Source of the DNA: Actinoplanes sp. DH11
Lineage (GTDB): Bacteria; Actinomycetota; Actinomycetes; Mycobacteriales; Micromonosporaceae
DNA: 64,000 nt
Direction of reading: 5' to 3'
Assembly: GCF_020873875.1 (NCBI RefSeq)
Contig: NZ_JAHWGU010000009.1
Coordinates: 62,001-126,000 of the forward strand
Shown here: piece after piece, positions 43,735-53,219 of the stretch
How positions within the stretch are numbered: position 1 is the stretch's first letter
How the letters are laid out: the number at the start of each line of letters is the position of its first letter
Position numbers and translations under genes: made by a program
Notes under the pieces: model-generated
What the model was told of the DNA's origin: nothing
Seen by the model: only the letters and a program-made list of their open reading frames with translations
The model's database searches: none

Positions 43735-44596
43735 TCGTGGCGAACGCGACCCCGGTCAGGCACAGCGCCCCACCGGCGAAGGCCAGCGGCGCCGGCACCT
43801 CGCCGAGCAGCGTCCAGGAGAGCAGGACCACCAGGGGCGGGATGGCGTACGTGGTCGCGGCCAACCGGCCGGCCGGGAAGTGGGACAGCGCGTACCCCCA
43901 GGTCAGGAACGCGATCGCGGTGGGGAACACGCCCAGGTAGAGCAGGCCCAGGGTGGACGAGGCGGGCGCGTCCGGCAGCGTACCGATCAGGTCCGGGGCG
44001 AAGGGCAGGCAGAAGACCGTGCCGGCGACGCAGCCCAGCCACGTCATCGTCATCGGGTCGACCCGGGTCAGCAGCCGTTTCTGCGCGGTCGCGCCGACCG
44101 CGTAGAGCAGCGCAGCCGCCAGCCCGAGCAGCACCCCGGTGAGGTCACGGTGGCCGGAACCGGTGGTCGTGGCGATCAGCAGCACGCCGGCGAACGCGAT
44201 CCCCATGCCTATCATCAGCCGCCGCGGGAAGCCCTCACCGAGCAGCAGGCCGGCGAGCACGCCGATCAGCACCGGCGCCAGGTTGACCAGCAGGGCCGTG
44301 GTGCCGGCGTCCAGGTGCCGTTCCGCGGTGTTCAGCGCCAGGTTGTAGAGCCCGAACCAGGCCACGCCCCAGGTCAGGACCCCGGCCAGCACACGCCCCC
44401 GTGGCAGCGCGGGCCGGGACGGTCGCAGCAGCACGACCAGGGTCAGCGCGGCCGTGCCGGCGAGTTGTCGGCCGAGCGCGAGCGCGCCGGGGGAGTAGTC
44501 GTGGCCGACGGCGCGGACACCGACGAACGCCGAGGCCCAGAGCAGCACGGTGATGCCGGCCGCCACGAACGGGAGTGATCTGGGTGCGGGAACCAT
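43670..44596 (-). CDS. EamA/DMT family transporter
   Basis: A 308-residue permease with about ten membrane segments (e.g. LPFVAAGITVLLWASAFVGVRAV, TWGVAWFGLYNLAL, TTALLVNLAPVLIGVLAGLLLGE, IPPLVVLLSWTLLGEVPAPLAF), typical of two EamA halves, as in drug/metabolite transporters. ATG 44596 with GAGGATG before it was preferred over an upstream ATG at 44629. The C-terminal tail is built from the 27-bp repeat. It is divergent from a LysR gene and is probably its target. Confidence 0.85.
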   Translation of the reverse strand: MVPAPRSLPFVAAGITVLLWASAFVGVRAVGHDYSPGALALGRQLAGTAALTLVVLLRPSRPALPRGRVLAGVLTWGVAWFGLYNLALNTAERHLDAGTTALLVNLAPVLIGVLAGLLLGEGFPRRLMIGMGIAFAGVLLIATTTGSGHRDLTGVLLGLAAALLYAVGATAQKRLLTRVDPMTMTWLGCVAGTVFCLPFAPDLIGTLPDAPASSTLGLLYLGVFPTAIAFLTWGYALSHFPAGRLAATTYAIPPLVVLLSWTLLGEVPAPLAFAGGALCLTGVAFATIRRRPAQLSSSRRPAQLSGGR

Positions 44597-44677
44597 GATG
44601 ACATCCTCGGCACCAGGACTCTTCAGCACCAGTTCGCATTTCTTCCGTACTGTTCAGTCGCACTGTATGGTCCGGTC

Positions 44678-45565
44678 ATGCTGGATCTGCACCGACTGCG
44701 CATCTTCCGCTCCGTCGTCGCGAGCGGCAGCGTGCACGCCGCCGCCAGCAACCTCGGCTACACGCCGTCCGCGGTCAGCCAGCACCTCACCGCCCTGCAG
44801 CGTGAGACCGGCCTCACCCTGCTCGAACGCGCCGGTCGTGGCCTGCGTCCCACCCCGGCCGGCCTGGTCCTGGCCGCCGAGGCCGACGGTCTGCTCGCCC
44901 GCCTCGGCGCCACCGAGACCCTCGTCGCCGACCTGCGGTCCGGTCGCACCGGCTCGCTGTCGATCGCCTACTTCGCCTCCGCCGGCACCGTCTGGCTGCC
45001 ACCGCTGGTCCGCCGGCTCACCCACGACTTCCCGGGGCTGCGGCTGGACCTGCGCCTCAGCGACGACGCCCCGGACCAGCTCGACGAGCGCGCCGACATC
45101 CACCTCACCGTCGCCCGCGGCGACCTGCTCGCCGGCCCCGGCGTGGCGGTCCACCACCTGCGCGACGACCCGTATGTCGTGGCCGTCCCCGCCGGCCACC
45201 GGCTCGCCGGCGCGGCCGGGACCGAGCTGGCCGACCTGGAGTCGGAGCGCTGGGTCGACAACGACTTCGCCCGCGGCTGGTGCCGCCGCGTGCTGCTCGA
45301 CGCGTGCGCCGCCGCCGGCTTCCGGCCCGCCTTCCACGTCGAGGCCCACGACTACCGGGCGGCGCTCGCCTTCGTGGCCGCCGGCATCGGCATCACCGTC
45401 CTGCCCAGCATCGGCGCCGCCCAGCCGCCACCGGGCGTCGCCGTCGTCCGGGTGGTCCGCCCCACCCCGATTCGGTCCATCTACGCGGTTGTCCGCGAGG
45501 CCGTCGCGCACACCGAACCCGGCCGCACCGCCGTGGAGATGCTCAAAACCACGTCGGCGGGCTGA
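44678..45565 (+). CDS. LysR family regulator
   Basis: A 295-residue LysR-type regulator: MLDLHRLRIFRSVVASGSVHAAASNLGYTPSAVSQHLTALQRETGLTLLERAGRGLRPTPAG (HTH) and the substrate-binding domain starting GSLSIAYFASAGTVWLPPLV. It stands divergent to the EamA transporter gene (81 bases between starts), the common arrangement in which LysR controls the transporter. Inducer unknown. Confidence 0.9.
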   Translation: MLDLHRLRIFRSVVASGSVHAAASNLGYTPSAVSQHLTALQRETGLTLLERAGRGLRPTPAGLVLAAEADGLLARLGATETLVADLRSGRTGSLSIAYFASAGTVWLPPLVRRLTHDFPGLRLDLRLSDDAPDQLDERADIHLTVARGDLLAGPGVAVHHLRDDPYVVAVPAGHRLAGAAGTELADLESERWVDNDFARGWCRRVLLDACAAAGFRPAFHVEAHDYRAALAFVAAGIGITVLPSIGAAQPPPGVAVVRVVRPTPIRSIYAVVREAVAHTEPGRTAVEMLKTTSAG

Positions 45566-45616
45566 CCGGCGGCCTGCCGACTACCGGCGGGGGCGGGCAG
45601 CGGCCATAGTCAGGGC

Positions 45617-45976
45617 ATGGACAGTGACGACAGCCGCCAGGACCTACCGTTCGACGATCTGGCGAGGACCGCGGAGGCGATCGCCCGCACCGCCGAGATC
45701 AGCGCCCGCGTCCACGACGAGGTCGGCGAGCATCTGCCCAGCGCGGCGGAACACGCCGCCCGCGACCGGATGTTCGCCGCTGCGGAACGGGAGGCGGCCG
45801 AGGCGTACCGGGCGCGCCGGATCCCGCCGCCGCACGTGCGCGAGGCCATCAAGGCCAGCGGCAGCGCCGAGGAGGCCCAGGCGTACGCGGAGAAGCAGCG
45901 GCAGGAGCAACAGCGGGAGGCCGCGCAGCCCGGCCCGGGGCCGGAGCAGCCGCCCGCAGCCGGCCGCCACGACTGA
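45617..45976 (+). CDS. Unknown protein with long charged helices, 119 residues
   Basis: The protein is nearly all helix and highly charged (RTAEAIARTAEISARVHDEVGEHLPSAAEHAARDRMFAAAEREAAEAYRARRI, then EEAQAYAEKQRQEQQREAA) with a Pro-rich end. No hydrophobic segment or motif. It has a ribosome-like AGGGC 6-10 bases before the ATG. The coiled-coil-like pattern suggests a structural or DNA-associated small protein, but this is open. Confidence 0.55.
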   Translation: MDSDDSRQDLPFDDLARTAEAIARTAEISARVHDEVGEHLPSAAEHAARDRMFAAAEREAAEAYRARRIPPPHVREAIKASGSAEEAQAYAEKQRQEQQREAAQPGPGPEQPPAAGRHD

Positions 45977-46027
45977 CCTGCGGAGGCCGGGCCGCCCGAG
46001 CCGGCCGGCGGCGGCATAATCGCGGCC

Positions 46028-46426
46028 ATGCCCACGTGGACCTTGAGCGAGATCGAGACGGCCGTGCGCGCCGGCTGGGCCGCGGACACCTGCTCCCCGG
46101 ACGATGTGGAACGTGCCGCCTGGGAGCCCGGCAACCCGGCCTGGGGGCACTGCGACATCACCGCGCTGCTGCTCAACGACCTGCTCGGCGGCGACCTGGT
46201 GCTCGGGGAGGTGCACCTGGACGGCGAGCGGCACGGCTTTCACTGGTGGAACCGGCTGCCCGGCGGTCTGGAGATCGATCTGACTCGGGAGCAGTTCCGG
46301 CGCGGGCAGACCATCACGGCGGCCCGGGTCGTCGAACGGCCGCCGGGTCGGCCGCGGCGGCGCGCCGAGGAGTACGAGCTGCTGCGCTCCCGGGTCGCCC
46401 GGCATCTGGGGCCGCTGCCGGGCTGA
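46028..46426 (+). CDS. YunG family protein
   Basis: The 132-residue protein has the YunG pattern: WEPGNPAWGHCDITALLLNDLLGGDLVLGEVHLDGERHGFHWWNRLPGGLEIDLTREQFR. YunG-like proteins show the conserved Cys-His-(Asp) arrangement seen in papain-like peptidase folds (WGHC, then HFHWWN and EIDLT), but a catalytic role is not established. It stands alone between a coiled-coil-like gene and a convergent membrane-protein gene. Confidence 0.75.
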   Translation: MPTWTLSEIETAVRAGWAADTCSPDDVERAAWEPGNPAWGHCDITALLLNDLLGGDLVLGEVHLDGERHGFHWWNRLPGGLEIDLTREQFRRGQTITAARVVERPPGRPRRRAEEYELLRSRVARHLGPLPG

Positions 46427-46438
46427 GGGCGCGTGGCC

Positions 46439-46936
46439 TCAGGACACCGCGTCCAGGAAACGCTCGCCGGTGCGCTGTTCCCGCTGTTCGCCGCGCCACG
46501 AATACCAGGCCGCCAGGGGCCAGAGCACCACACCGAGCCAGGCCCACGGCGTCACGGCGAACCCGAGCCAGATCGAGAGCACGACGAAGAACCCGAAGAA
46601 CAGGGCGTGCGGTACGGGTCGCAGTCGCGGCCTGGCCCAGTGCCGCGCCACCCGGGTCGCCGCGTCACCGAGCCGCGGATCGGCCGGCGGCCGTGCGGTG
46701 CGGACCGCCTCGATCACCGTCTCCCGCTCGGCGCCGCTGAGGTCGCCGAACAGCCTGCGCACGTGCACCCGGGTGACACCCCAGAGCGCCAGACCGAACA
46801 CCACGCCCATGACCAGGTACGGCCCGACCCCGAACCAGGTGTGCGGACGGTCGCCGCCGAGGCCGTACATCAGGCCGCTCCAGAGGAAGCCGGTGATCTG
46901 GCAGCGTAGCCACAGCGGCCAGCGCAGGGGATTCAT
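46439..46936 (-). CDS. Small membrane protein coupled to a BASS transporter
   Basis: The 165-residue protein has three hydrophobic stretches (VGPYLVMGVVFGLALWGV; ALFFGFFVVLSIWLGFAV; WAWLGVVLWPLAAWYSWRG) and a cytoplasmic middle (LSGAERETVIEAVRTARPPADPRLGDAATRVARHW). Its ATG overlaps the stop of the upstream BASS transporter gene (ATGA). No family name; it may be a partner of that transporter or unrelated. Confidence 0.6.
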   Translation of the reverse strand: MNPLRWPLWLRCQITGFLWSGLMYGLGGDRPHTWFGVGPYLVMGVVFGLALWGVTRVHVRRLFGDLSGAERETVIEAVRTARPPADPRLGDAATRVARHWARPRLRPVPHALFFGFFVVLSIWLGFAVTPWAWLGVVLWPLAAWYSWRGEQREQRTGERFLDAVS

Positions 46937-47847
46937 GACCGGATGGTATCCACCGATGTCTCTCCCGGCCCGGCCGCCGGATCGGCCGGGGACGCCCGCC
47001 GGGTGACCAGGAACCCGAAGGCGGCGGCGGTGAAGAACATGACGATGCCGTACACCGCCGCGGGGATCGCCATCTCGGTGCTGTTGAGCAGGGCGGGGCT
47101 GACGGCGATCGCGATCGCCAGAGTGCTGTTGTGGATGCCGATCTCCATGCCGACGGCGATCGACTCGCGCCGGCCCACGCCCGCCGACCGCGGCGCGACG
47201 TACCCGATGGTCAGGCTGGCCACGTTGAAGACGAGGACCGCGATGCCGACGGCGACGACGTAGTCCGCGATGTTGTCGCGCTCCTTGAGGACCGTCCCGG
47301 CGATCACCGCGATCAGCACCACGACCGACAGGATCTTGACCGGCCGCGCCAGCCGGTCGGCGAGGCCCGGGAAGCGGGCCCGCAGCGCCATGCCGGCGGC
47401 GACCGGGAGCAGCACGATCGCGAAGACCTGCAGCACCTTGTCGAACTGCAGGCCGATGGACCCGCTGCCGGCGAGGAAGTGCGCGGCCGACAGGTTCACG
47501 ATCACCGGCAGGGTGACGACCGCGAGCACCGAGTTGACGGCGGTCAGCGTCACGTTGAGCGCCACGTGCCCGCCGAACAGGTGACTGTAGAGGTTGGCCG
47601 TGGTGCCGCCCGGCGACGCCGCGAGCAGCATCATGCCGACCGCGAGTTCGGGGCGCAGGTCGAGCGCGACGACCAGTCCGAAGCAGAGCGCGGGGAGCAG
47701 CAACACCTGGCAGCCGAGCGCGATCAGGGCCGCCCGCGGATAGTTCACGACGCGGCGGAAGTCGGCGACGGTCAGGCCGAGACCCAGGCCGAGCATGATG
47801 ATCCCGAGCGCGACGGGGAGACCGACGGTCGTCAATGACGAGTCCAT
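46933..47847 (-). CDS. BASS family (bile acid:Na+ symporter-like) transporter
   Basis: The 304-residue protein has nine or so membrane segments and the family pattern: LGLGLTVADFRRVVNYPRAALIALGCQVLLLPALCFGLVVAL, then ELAVGMMLLAASPGGTTANLYSHLFGGHVALNVTLTAVNSVLAVVTLPVIV and GMEIGIHNSTLAIAIAVSP. These are the sodium-binding and crossover motifs of bile acid:sodium symporters, which in bacteria carry organic anions. Its stop overlaps the small membrane-protein start. Confidence 0.9.
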   Translation of the reverse strand: MDSSLTTVGLPVALGIIMLGLGLGLTVADFRRVVNYPRAALIALGCQVLLLPALCFGLVVALDLRPELAVGMMLLAASPGGTTANLYSHLFGGHVALNVTLTAVNSVLAVVTLPVIVNLSAAHFLAGSGSIGLQFDKVLQVFAIVLLPVAAGMALRARFPGLADRLARPVKILSVVVLIAVIAGTVLKERDNIADYVVAVGIAVLVFNVASLTIGYVAPRSAGVGRRESIAVGMEIGIHNSTLAIAIAVSPALLNSTEMAIPAAVYGIVMFFTAAAFGFLVTRRASPADPAAGPGETSVDTIRS

Positions 47848-47960
47848 GGCGCAGGATTCTGCCCCCGCGACCGGACGCGAGGAATCCTCATTTCAGCCGA
47901 TGGGAGGCCGGGTCGGAAGAACCGATGCGGCCCGGGTCGGAAACCGGCGCGACGGCCGGG

Positions 47961-49934
47961 TCAGAAGAACCGGCGCGGCGGCCTCGGCTCGGTCCGGTTC
48001 TGGGCGATCACCTGGCGACAGTCGGCCAGCAACTGCTCGTCCACGTTGATCTCGGACGGGGAGAGGCCCAGGTTGCTGGCGTTGTGCCGCACCGGGATCG
48101 CCAGCTCCGACTCGGCGTGCCGGACCGCGTAGCCGGCGTTGCCGATCTCCACCCAGAGCCGGGCGATGCGCGGCCGGATCCGCGGCGACTCCTCCCAGAC
48201 CCGGCCCAGCATCCGGGCGCCGCTCGGGTTGCCGACCACCCGCCACAGCGCGCAAGCGGCCGCGGCCCGCACCTCGTTGCCGGACCGGCCGGTCAGCCGC
48301 TTGGTGAGCCGGGTGGCGTGGCCGGCGGCGCGGATGCCGAGCGCGGCCAGCCCGTCGATCGCCGCCACCGCGTGCGCCGGGTCCTCGAAGTAGCGGTCGT
48401 AGACGGTCACGGCCGCGTTCGAGTCACCCGACACCAGCCAGATCGCCCGGGCCGCCGCGAGCGCCAGCACGGCGTCCGTGCTGTCCAGCGCGGTGTGGAT
48501 CTCCGGTATCCGGGCGGCGGCGGTCCGGCCGGCGCGCGCCAGCAGCTCCAGACCGGCCACGTCGATCGGCACCCCGGCGAGGTGATCGGCCGCCTCCTGC
48601 GGCGCCACCGCGACAAGCGCCTCCAGCAGACCGGCCTGCGACGACCCGGCCGACGACGACCCGGCCGGCAGACCGGCTGGCGGCGACCCGGCCGGCAGCG
48701 GGCCGGGGGAGGAGGTGGCGCGCAACCGGCGCCGCAGGGTGAAGCCGAGCCGGCGCGCCCGGATCCCGTACCCCGCGATGTGCTGATGCAGGTCCCGCGC
48801 GTCCGGCGCCTCGTCGAGCAGCCGCTCCAGAATGGGCAGGACCCGTTCGTCGCGCAGGATCGCCAGGATCTCGATGGCCGGCGCGATCTCGCCCCGCACC
48901 ACCCAGCGCTTCGGGTCCGGCAGCACCGCGTGGACGGCGTCCGCGGCCGGCCGGCCCACCTCGCCGATGCCGAGCAGCAGCCGCATCGCCGCCGTGCGCA
49001 CCACCGGGTCGGGGCCACCCAGCAGCGCGGCGGCCCGGTCCACCAGGGGCGTGTACGGCCCCCGCAGCCGCTGCACCACCGACCGTGCCTCGTAGAGCGC
49101 GTCCTGCCACGCGTCCCAGGCGTCGATGTCCAGCATGTCGTGCAGCAGCGACAGCTGGGCGCCGGCGTCGTCGCGGTAGCCGGCTCGGACCGCGGTGACC
49201 ACCGGGTGGTAGCCGGGCGTCCACTGCCGGGTCGCCATCCGCGCGCCGGCCCGCAGCGGCGCGGTCACCTCGTCGACCGGCGCCGGTTCCCGGTTCAGTC
49301 CGTCCCGGTAGGCGGCCAGCAGCGTGTCCCGGGCCTTGCCGGCGTCGAACGCCGGCGGCTGCGGCGACGAATGGTGCAGGGCCATGAATTCGGTGAGCGC
49401 GGTGATCCGTACCCGTAGATCGGGGTCGGTGTCGGCGACCGCGGCCAGACCCGCCTTGGTGGCCTCGTAACCCGTGCCGTGCACCCCACTGATCACACAG
49501 GACCGCAGCAGGGTGAGCCGTACCCGGGCGTCGGGTTCGGCGGCGAACCGGTCCCAGAGCAGCTGTGGCAGGTCGGGCAGGAGCCGGTAGACGGCACGGA
49601 CGGCGTACGCGGCCGCCTCCCGTACCCCCGGGTCGTCGTCGGACAGCAGGGCGGTGAGCCGCCCGTCGGCCGCGAGCAGATGCTTGGCCCGCGCGGTGAC
49701 GCCGTTCATCTGCCAGGTGCGGTCGGCGCCGGCCAGGTCGCCGACCAGCCGCACCACCTCGGCGCGTGGCGGGTCGGCGTGCAGCAGCACCGGGAGCGCG
49801 TCGAGGACCCACGGCTGCACGTCCTCGCCGTCGGGAGCGAGCCGGTACAGCCGGCGCAGCGCGGTGGCGTCGCCCCCGGCGGCGTCGTCGAACAGCCGGG
49901 GGGCGAGGGGGGAGCCGTGGGTGAGCGCCGTCAT
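47961..49934 (-). CDS. Large HEAT-repeat protein
   Basis: The 657-residue protein consists mainly of HEAT-like helical pairs (VREAAAYAVRAVYRLLPDLPQLLWDRFAAEPDARVRLTLLRSC, DLRVRITALTEFMALHHSSP). Near residues 420-450 lies a Gly/Pro/Ser-rich stretch of repeated SxAGxPxxG units. ATG 49934 avoids an upstream run of Met without a ribosome site. It probably serves as a protein-binding scaffold in the cytoplasm. It is divergent from fdhA, with about 84 bases between starts, so the two may share regulation, although no functional link is visible. Confidence 0.75.
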   Translation of the reverse strand: MTALTHGSPLAPRLFDDAAGGDATALRRLYRLAPDGEDVQPWVLDALPVLLHADPPRAEVVRLVGDLAGADRTWQMNGVTARAKHLLAADGRLTALLSDDDPGVREAAAYAVRAVYRLLPDLPQLLWDRFAAEPDARVRLTLLRSCVISGVHGTGYEATKAGLAAVADTDPDLRVRITALTEFMALHHSSPQPPAFDAGKARDTLLAAYRDGLNREPAPVDEVTAPLRAGARMATRQWTPGYHPVVTAVRAGYRDDAGAQLSLLHDMLDIDAWDAWQDALYEARSVVQRLRGPYTPLVDRAAALLGGPDPVVRTAAMRLLLGIGEVGRPAADAVHAVLPDPKRWVVRGEIAPAIEILAILRDERVLPILERLLDEAPDARDLHQHIAGYGIRARRLGFTLRRRLRATSSPGPLPAGSPPAGLPAGSSSAGSSQAGLLEALVAVAPQEAADHLAGVPIDVAGLELLARAGRTAAARIPEIHTALDSTDAVLALAAARAIWLVSGDSNAAVTVYDRYFEDPAHAVAAIDGLAALGIRAAGHATRLTKRLTGRSGNEVRAAAACALWRVVGNPSGARMLGRVWEESPRIRPRIARLWVEIGNAGYAVRHAESELAIPVRHNASNLGLSPSEINVDEQLLADCRQVIAQNRTEPRPPRRFF

Positions 49935-50018
49935 GTGCCAAATCATCGTGGGCACCCGAGTGCCATTTCAACGGGCGCCGACGTGCGGACCACTCCTGCG
50001 GGGGTTAATGTCGATCAC

Positions 50019-53000
50019 ATGGGTGTGCGGACGTGGATCGAGGGGTGGCCGGTCTACCGGCAACTCACCGGCACGGACCCGCTGGGCCGGGGTGCCGCCT
50101 CGCAGTCGGCGAGGTCGAAGAACCTGACCGCGCGCACCGAGACCGCCGATTCGATGGCCCGGTCGGTCTGTCCCTACTGCGCGGTCGGCTGCGGCCAGCG
50201 GATCTTCGTGAAGGACGGCGAGGTCGTCCAGATCGAGGGCGACCCGGACAGCCCGATCTCGAAGGGCCGGCTCTGCCCGAAGGGTTCGGCCAGCAAGAGC
50301 CTGGTCACCAGCGATCGCCGGCAGAAGAAGGTGCTCTACCGGCGCCCCTACGGCACCGACTGGGAGGAACTGGACCTCGAGACGGCGATGGACATGATCG
50401 CCGACCGGGTCCTGGCGGCCCGGGAGGAGACCTGGGAGGACCGCGACGAGGACGGCCGGCCCCTCAACCGCACGCTGGGCATCTCCAGTCTCGGCGGCGC
50501 GACGCTCGACAACGAAGAGAACTACCTGATCAAGAAGTTGTTCACCGCGATGGGCGCCATCCAGATCGAGAACCAGGCGCGTATTTGACACTCCGCCACC
50601 GTTCCCGGTCTGGGAACCAGCTTCGGCCGTGGCGGGGCCACCGGATTCCTCCAGGATCTGGCTAACGCCGACTGCATCGTCATCCAGGGTTCCAACATGG
50701 CGGAGGCCCACCCGGTGGGCTTCCAGTACGTGGTGGAGGCCAAGAACCGCGGTGCGAAGATCATTCACGTGGATCCGCGGTTCACCCGGACCAGTGCGCT
50801 CGCCGACGAGTTCGTCGCGGTGCGCGCGGGTGCGGACATCGCGTTCCTCGGCGGGGTGATCAACTACATCCTGAGCAACGAGAAGGACTTCCGGGAGTAC
50901 GTCGTGGCGTACACCAACGCGTCCATGCTCGTCAGTGAGGAGTTCCAGGACACCGAGGACCTGGACGGCCTGTTCTCCGGCTACGACACCGAGCTCAACG
51001 TGTACGACCAGACGAGCTGGCAGTACGCCGGTCAGCGCGCCGAGGGCCAGGAGGAGGACGAGGCGCACGCCGACCGGGAGACCGCCTCGGGTCTCGAGCA
51101 GGAGTCGCACGGGCCGCCGATCCCGGCCGACGTCCCGCGTGACCTCACGTTGCGGGACCCGCGCTGCGTCTACCAGATCCTCAAGCGGCACTACGCCCGC
51201 TACACCCCCGAGGTGGTGGAGCAGGTCTGCGGCGTGCCGCAGGACGCCTTCCTGTCGGTCTGCGAGGCGTGGACGTCGAACTCCGGCCGGGAGCGCACCA
51301 CCGCCCTCGTCTACTCGGTCGGCTGGACCCAGCACAGCGTCGGCGTGCAGTACATCCGCACCGGCGCGATCATCCAGCTGCTGCTGGGCAACATGGGCCG
51401 GCCCGGCGGCGGCGTGATGGCGCTGCGCGGACACGCCAGCATCCAGGGCTCCACCGACATCCCGACGCTGTTCAACCTGCTGCCCGGCTACCTGCCGATG
51501 CCGCACCACCAGCAGCACGAGACGTTCCGGGACTGGGTGGACGCCATCCGCAACCCGGAGCAGAAGGGCTTCTGGGCCAACGCCGAGGCCTACGCGGTGA
51601 GCCTGCTCAAGGCCTACTGGGGCGACGCGGCCACCGAGGACAACGACTGGGGGTACGGCTGGCTGCCGCGCCTCACCGGTGACCACGGCACCTACCAGCA
51701 GGTCCTCGACATGATCGACGGCAAGATCAAGGGGTACTTCCTGCTCGGCCAGAACCCGGCCGTCGGTTCGGCGCACGGCAAGGCGCAGCGGCTCGGCATG
51801 GCGAACCTGGACTGGCTCGTGGTCCGCGACCTGTTCATGATCGAGAGTGCGACGTTCTGGAAGGACGGCCCCGAGGTCGCCACCGGCGAGATCATCCCCG
51901 CCGAGTGCCGGACCGAGGTGTTCTTCATGCCGGCGGCCTCACACGCCGAGAAGGAGGGCACGTTCACCCAGACCCAGCGGATGCTGCAGTGGCGGGAGAA
52001 GGCCGTCGACCCGCCGGGCGACTGCCGCTCGGAGCTGTGGTTCTTCTACCACCTCGGCCGCCGCCTGCGGGAGCGGCTGGCCGGGTCCACGCTGGACCGC
52101 GACCAGGGCCTGCTGAACCTGACCTGGGACTATCCGCTGCACGGCGACGAGCCCAGCGGCGAGGACGTGCTGCGCGAGATCAACGGCTACACCACCGCCG
52201 ATCGCGAGCTGGTCCCCGGATTCGCGTCGCTGAAGGCCGACGGCTCCACCGCGTGCGGCTGCTGGATCTACTCCGGGGTCTTCAAGGACGGCGTGAACCA
52301 GGCCGCCCGGCGCAAACCCGGCCGGGAACAGGACTGGGTGGCCCGCGAGTGGGGCTGGGCGTGGCCGGCGGACCGGCGCACCCTCTACAACCGGGCCTCC
52401 GCCGACCCCGAGGGCCGGCCCTGGTCGGAGCGGAAGAAGTACGTCTGGTGGGACCCGGACAAGGGCGAGTGGACCGGTTACGACGTGCCGGACTTCGAGA
52501 AGAACAAGCCGCCGTCCTACCGGCCCCCGGAAGGCGCCACCGGCGTGGCCGCGATCTCCGGTGACGACGCGTTCATCATGCAGGGCGACGGGAAGGGCTG
52601 GCTCTACGCGCCCAGCGGGCTGATCGACGGCCCGCTGCCGACGCACTACGAGCCGGTGGAGTCCGCGGTCGCGAACCCGCTCTACGGTCAGCAGGCGAAC
52701 CCGACCCGCAAACGGTACGACCGCGCGGACAACCCGATGAACCCGAGCCAGTCGGCGGTCTACCCGTACGTGTTCAGCACCAGCCGCCTCACCGAGCACC
52801 ACACCGCGGGCGGCATGAGCCGGCAGCTGGCGTACCTGTCCGAGCTGCAACCGGAGATGTTCGTCGAGGTCTCCCCGCAGCTCGCGGCCGAACGCGGCCT
52901 GGAACACCTGGGCTGGGCGACGATCGTGACAGCCCGCGCCGCCATCGAGGCCCGCGTCATGGTCACCGACCGGCTGCGGCCGCTGCGCATCGACGGCCGG

Positions 53001-53219
53001 GTCGTGCACCAGCTCTGGCTGCCCTACCACTGGGGCAACGAAGGGCTGGTCACCGGCGACTCCGCCAACGACCTGATCGGCATCACCCTGGACCCGAACG
53101 TGCTGATCCAGGAGAGCAAGGTCGGCACCTGCGACATCCGGCCCGGCCGCCGCCCCACCGGCCCGGCGCTAATCGCATTCGTCAACGACTACCGGAAGCG
53201 AGCGGATGGGAGCCAATAG
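50019..53219 (+). CDS. fdhA: Formate dehydrogenase catalytic subunit with selenocysteine (FdhA)
   Basis: A 1,066-residue molybdo-enzyme read through an in-frame TGA at 50586-50588 that codes Sec at position 190, in the NQARI-U-HSATV context of Sec formate dehydrogenases. The N-terminal CPYCAVGC (C51, C54, C58) and GRLCPKG (about 86) bind a 4Fe-4S cluster. Further motifs are FGRGGAT, SNMAEAHPVGFQYV and GMANLDWLVVRDL. The start ATG 50019 gives no twin-arginine signal, so the subunit is probably cytoplasmic. It oxidises formate to CO2 with a bis-MGD molybdenum or tungsten cofactor, passing electrons to FdhB, whose gene overlaps its 3' end by 14 bases. Confidence 0.95.
50586..50617 (+). promoter_or_regulatory. 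SECIS element of fdhA
   Basis: The Sec codon (50586-50588) is followed after exactly 18 bases by a loop GGTCT (50607-50611) closed by the perfect stem GTTCCC/GGGAAC (50601-50606, 50612-50617). The GGUCU loop is the feature bound by SelB in the Escherichia coli fdhF and fdnG hairpins, and the 18-base distance is the same as I recall for fdhF. This explains why the TGA is read as Sec. Confidence 0.9.

Noticed and set aside
41709-44042. 777-residue minus-strand frame over the nitrilase and GDPD genes
   Set aside because: It opposes the nitrilase frame order and the GDPD gene, and no domain is visible in it.
50586-50588. TGA read as a true stop, making fdhA two genes
   Set aside because: Residue context, motifs on both sides and the SECIS hairpin fit a Sec codon.
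49968-51776. 602-residue minus-strand frame opposite fdhA
   Set aside because: The plus strand contains all formate dehydrogenase motifs across the Sec codon.
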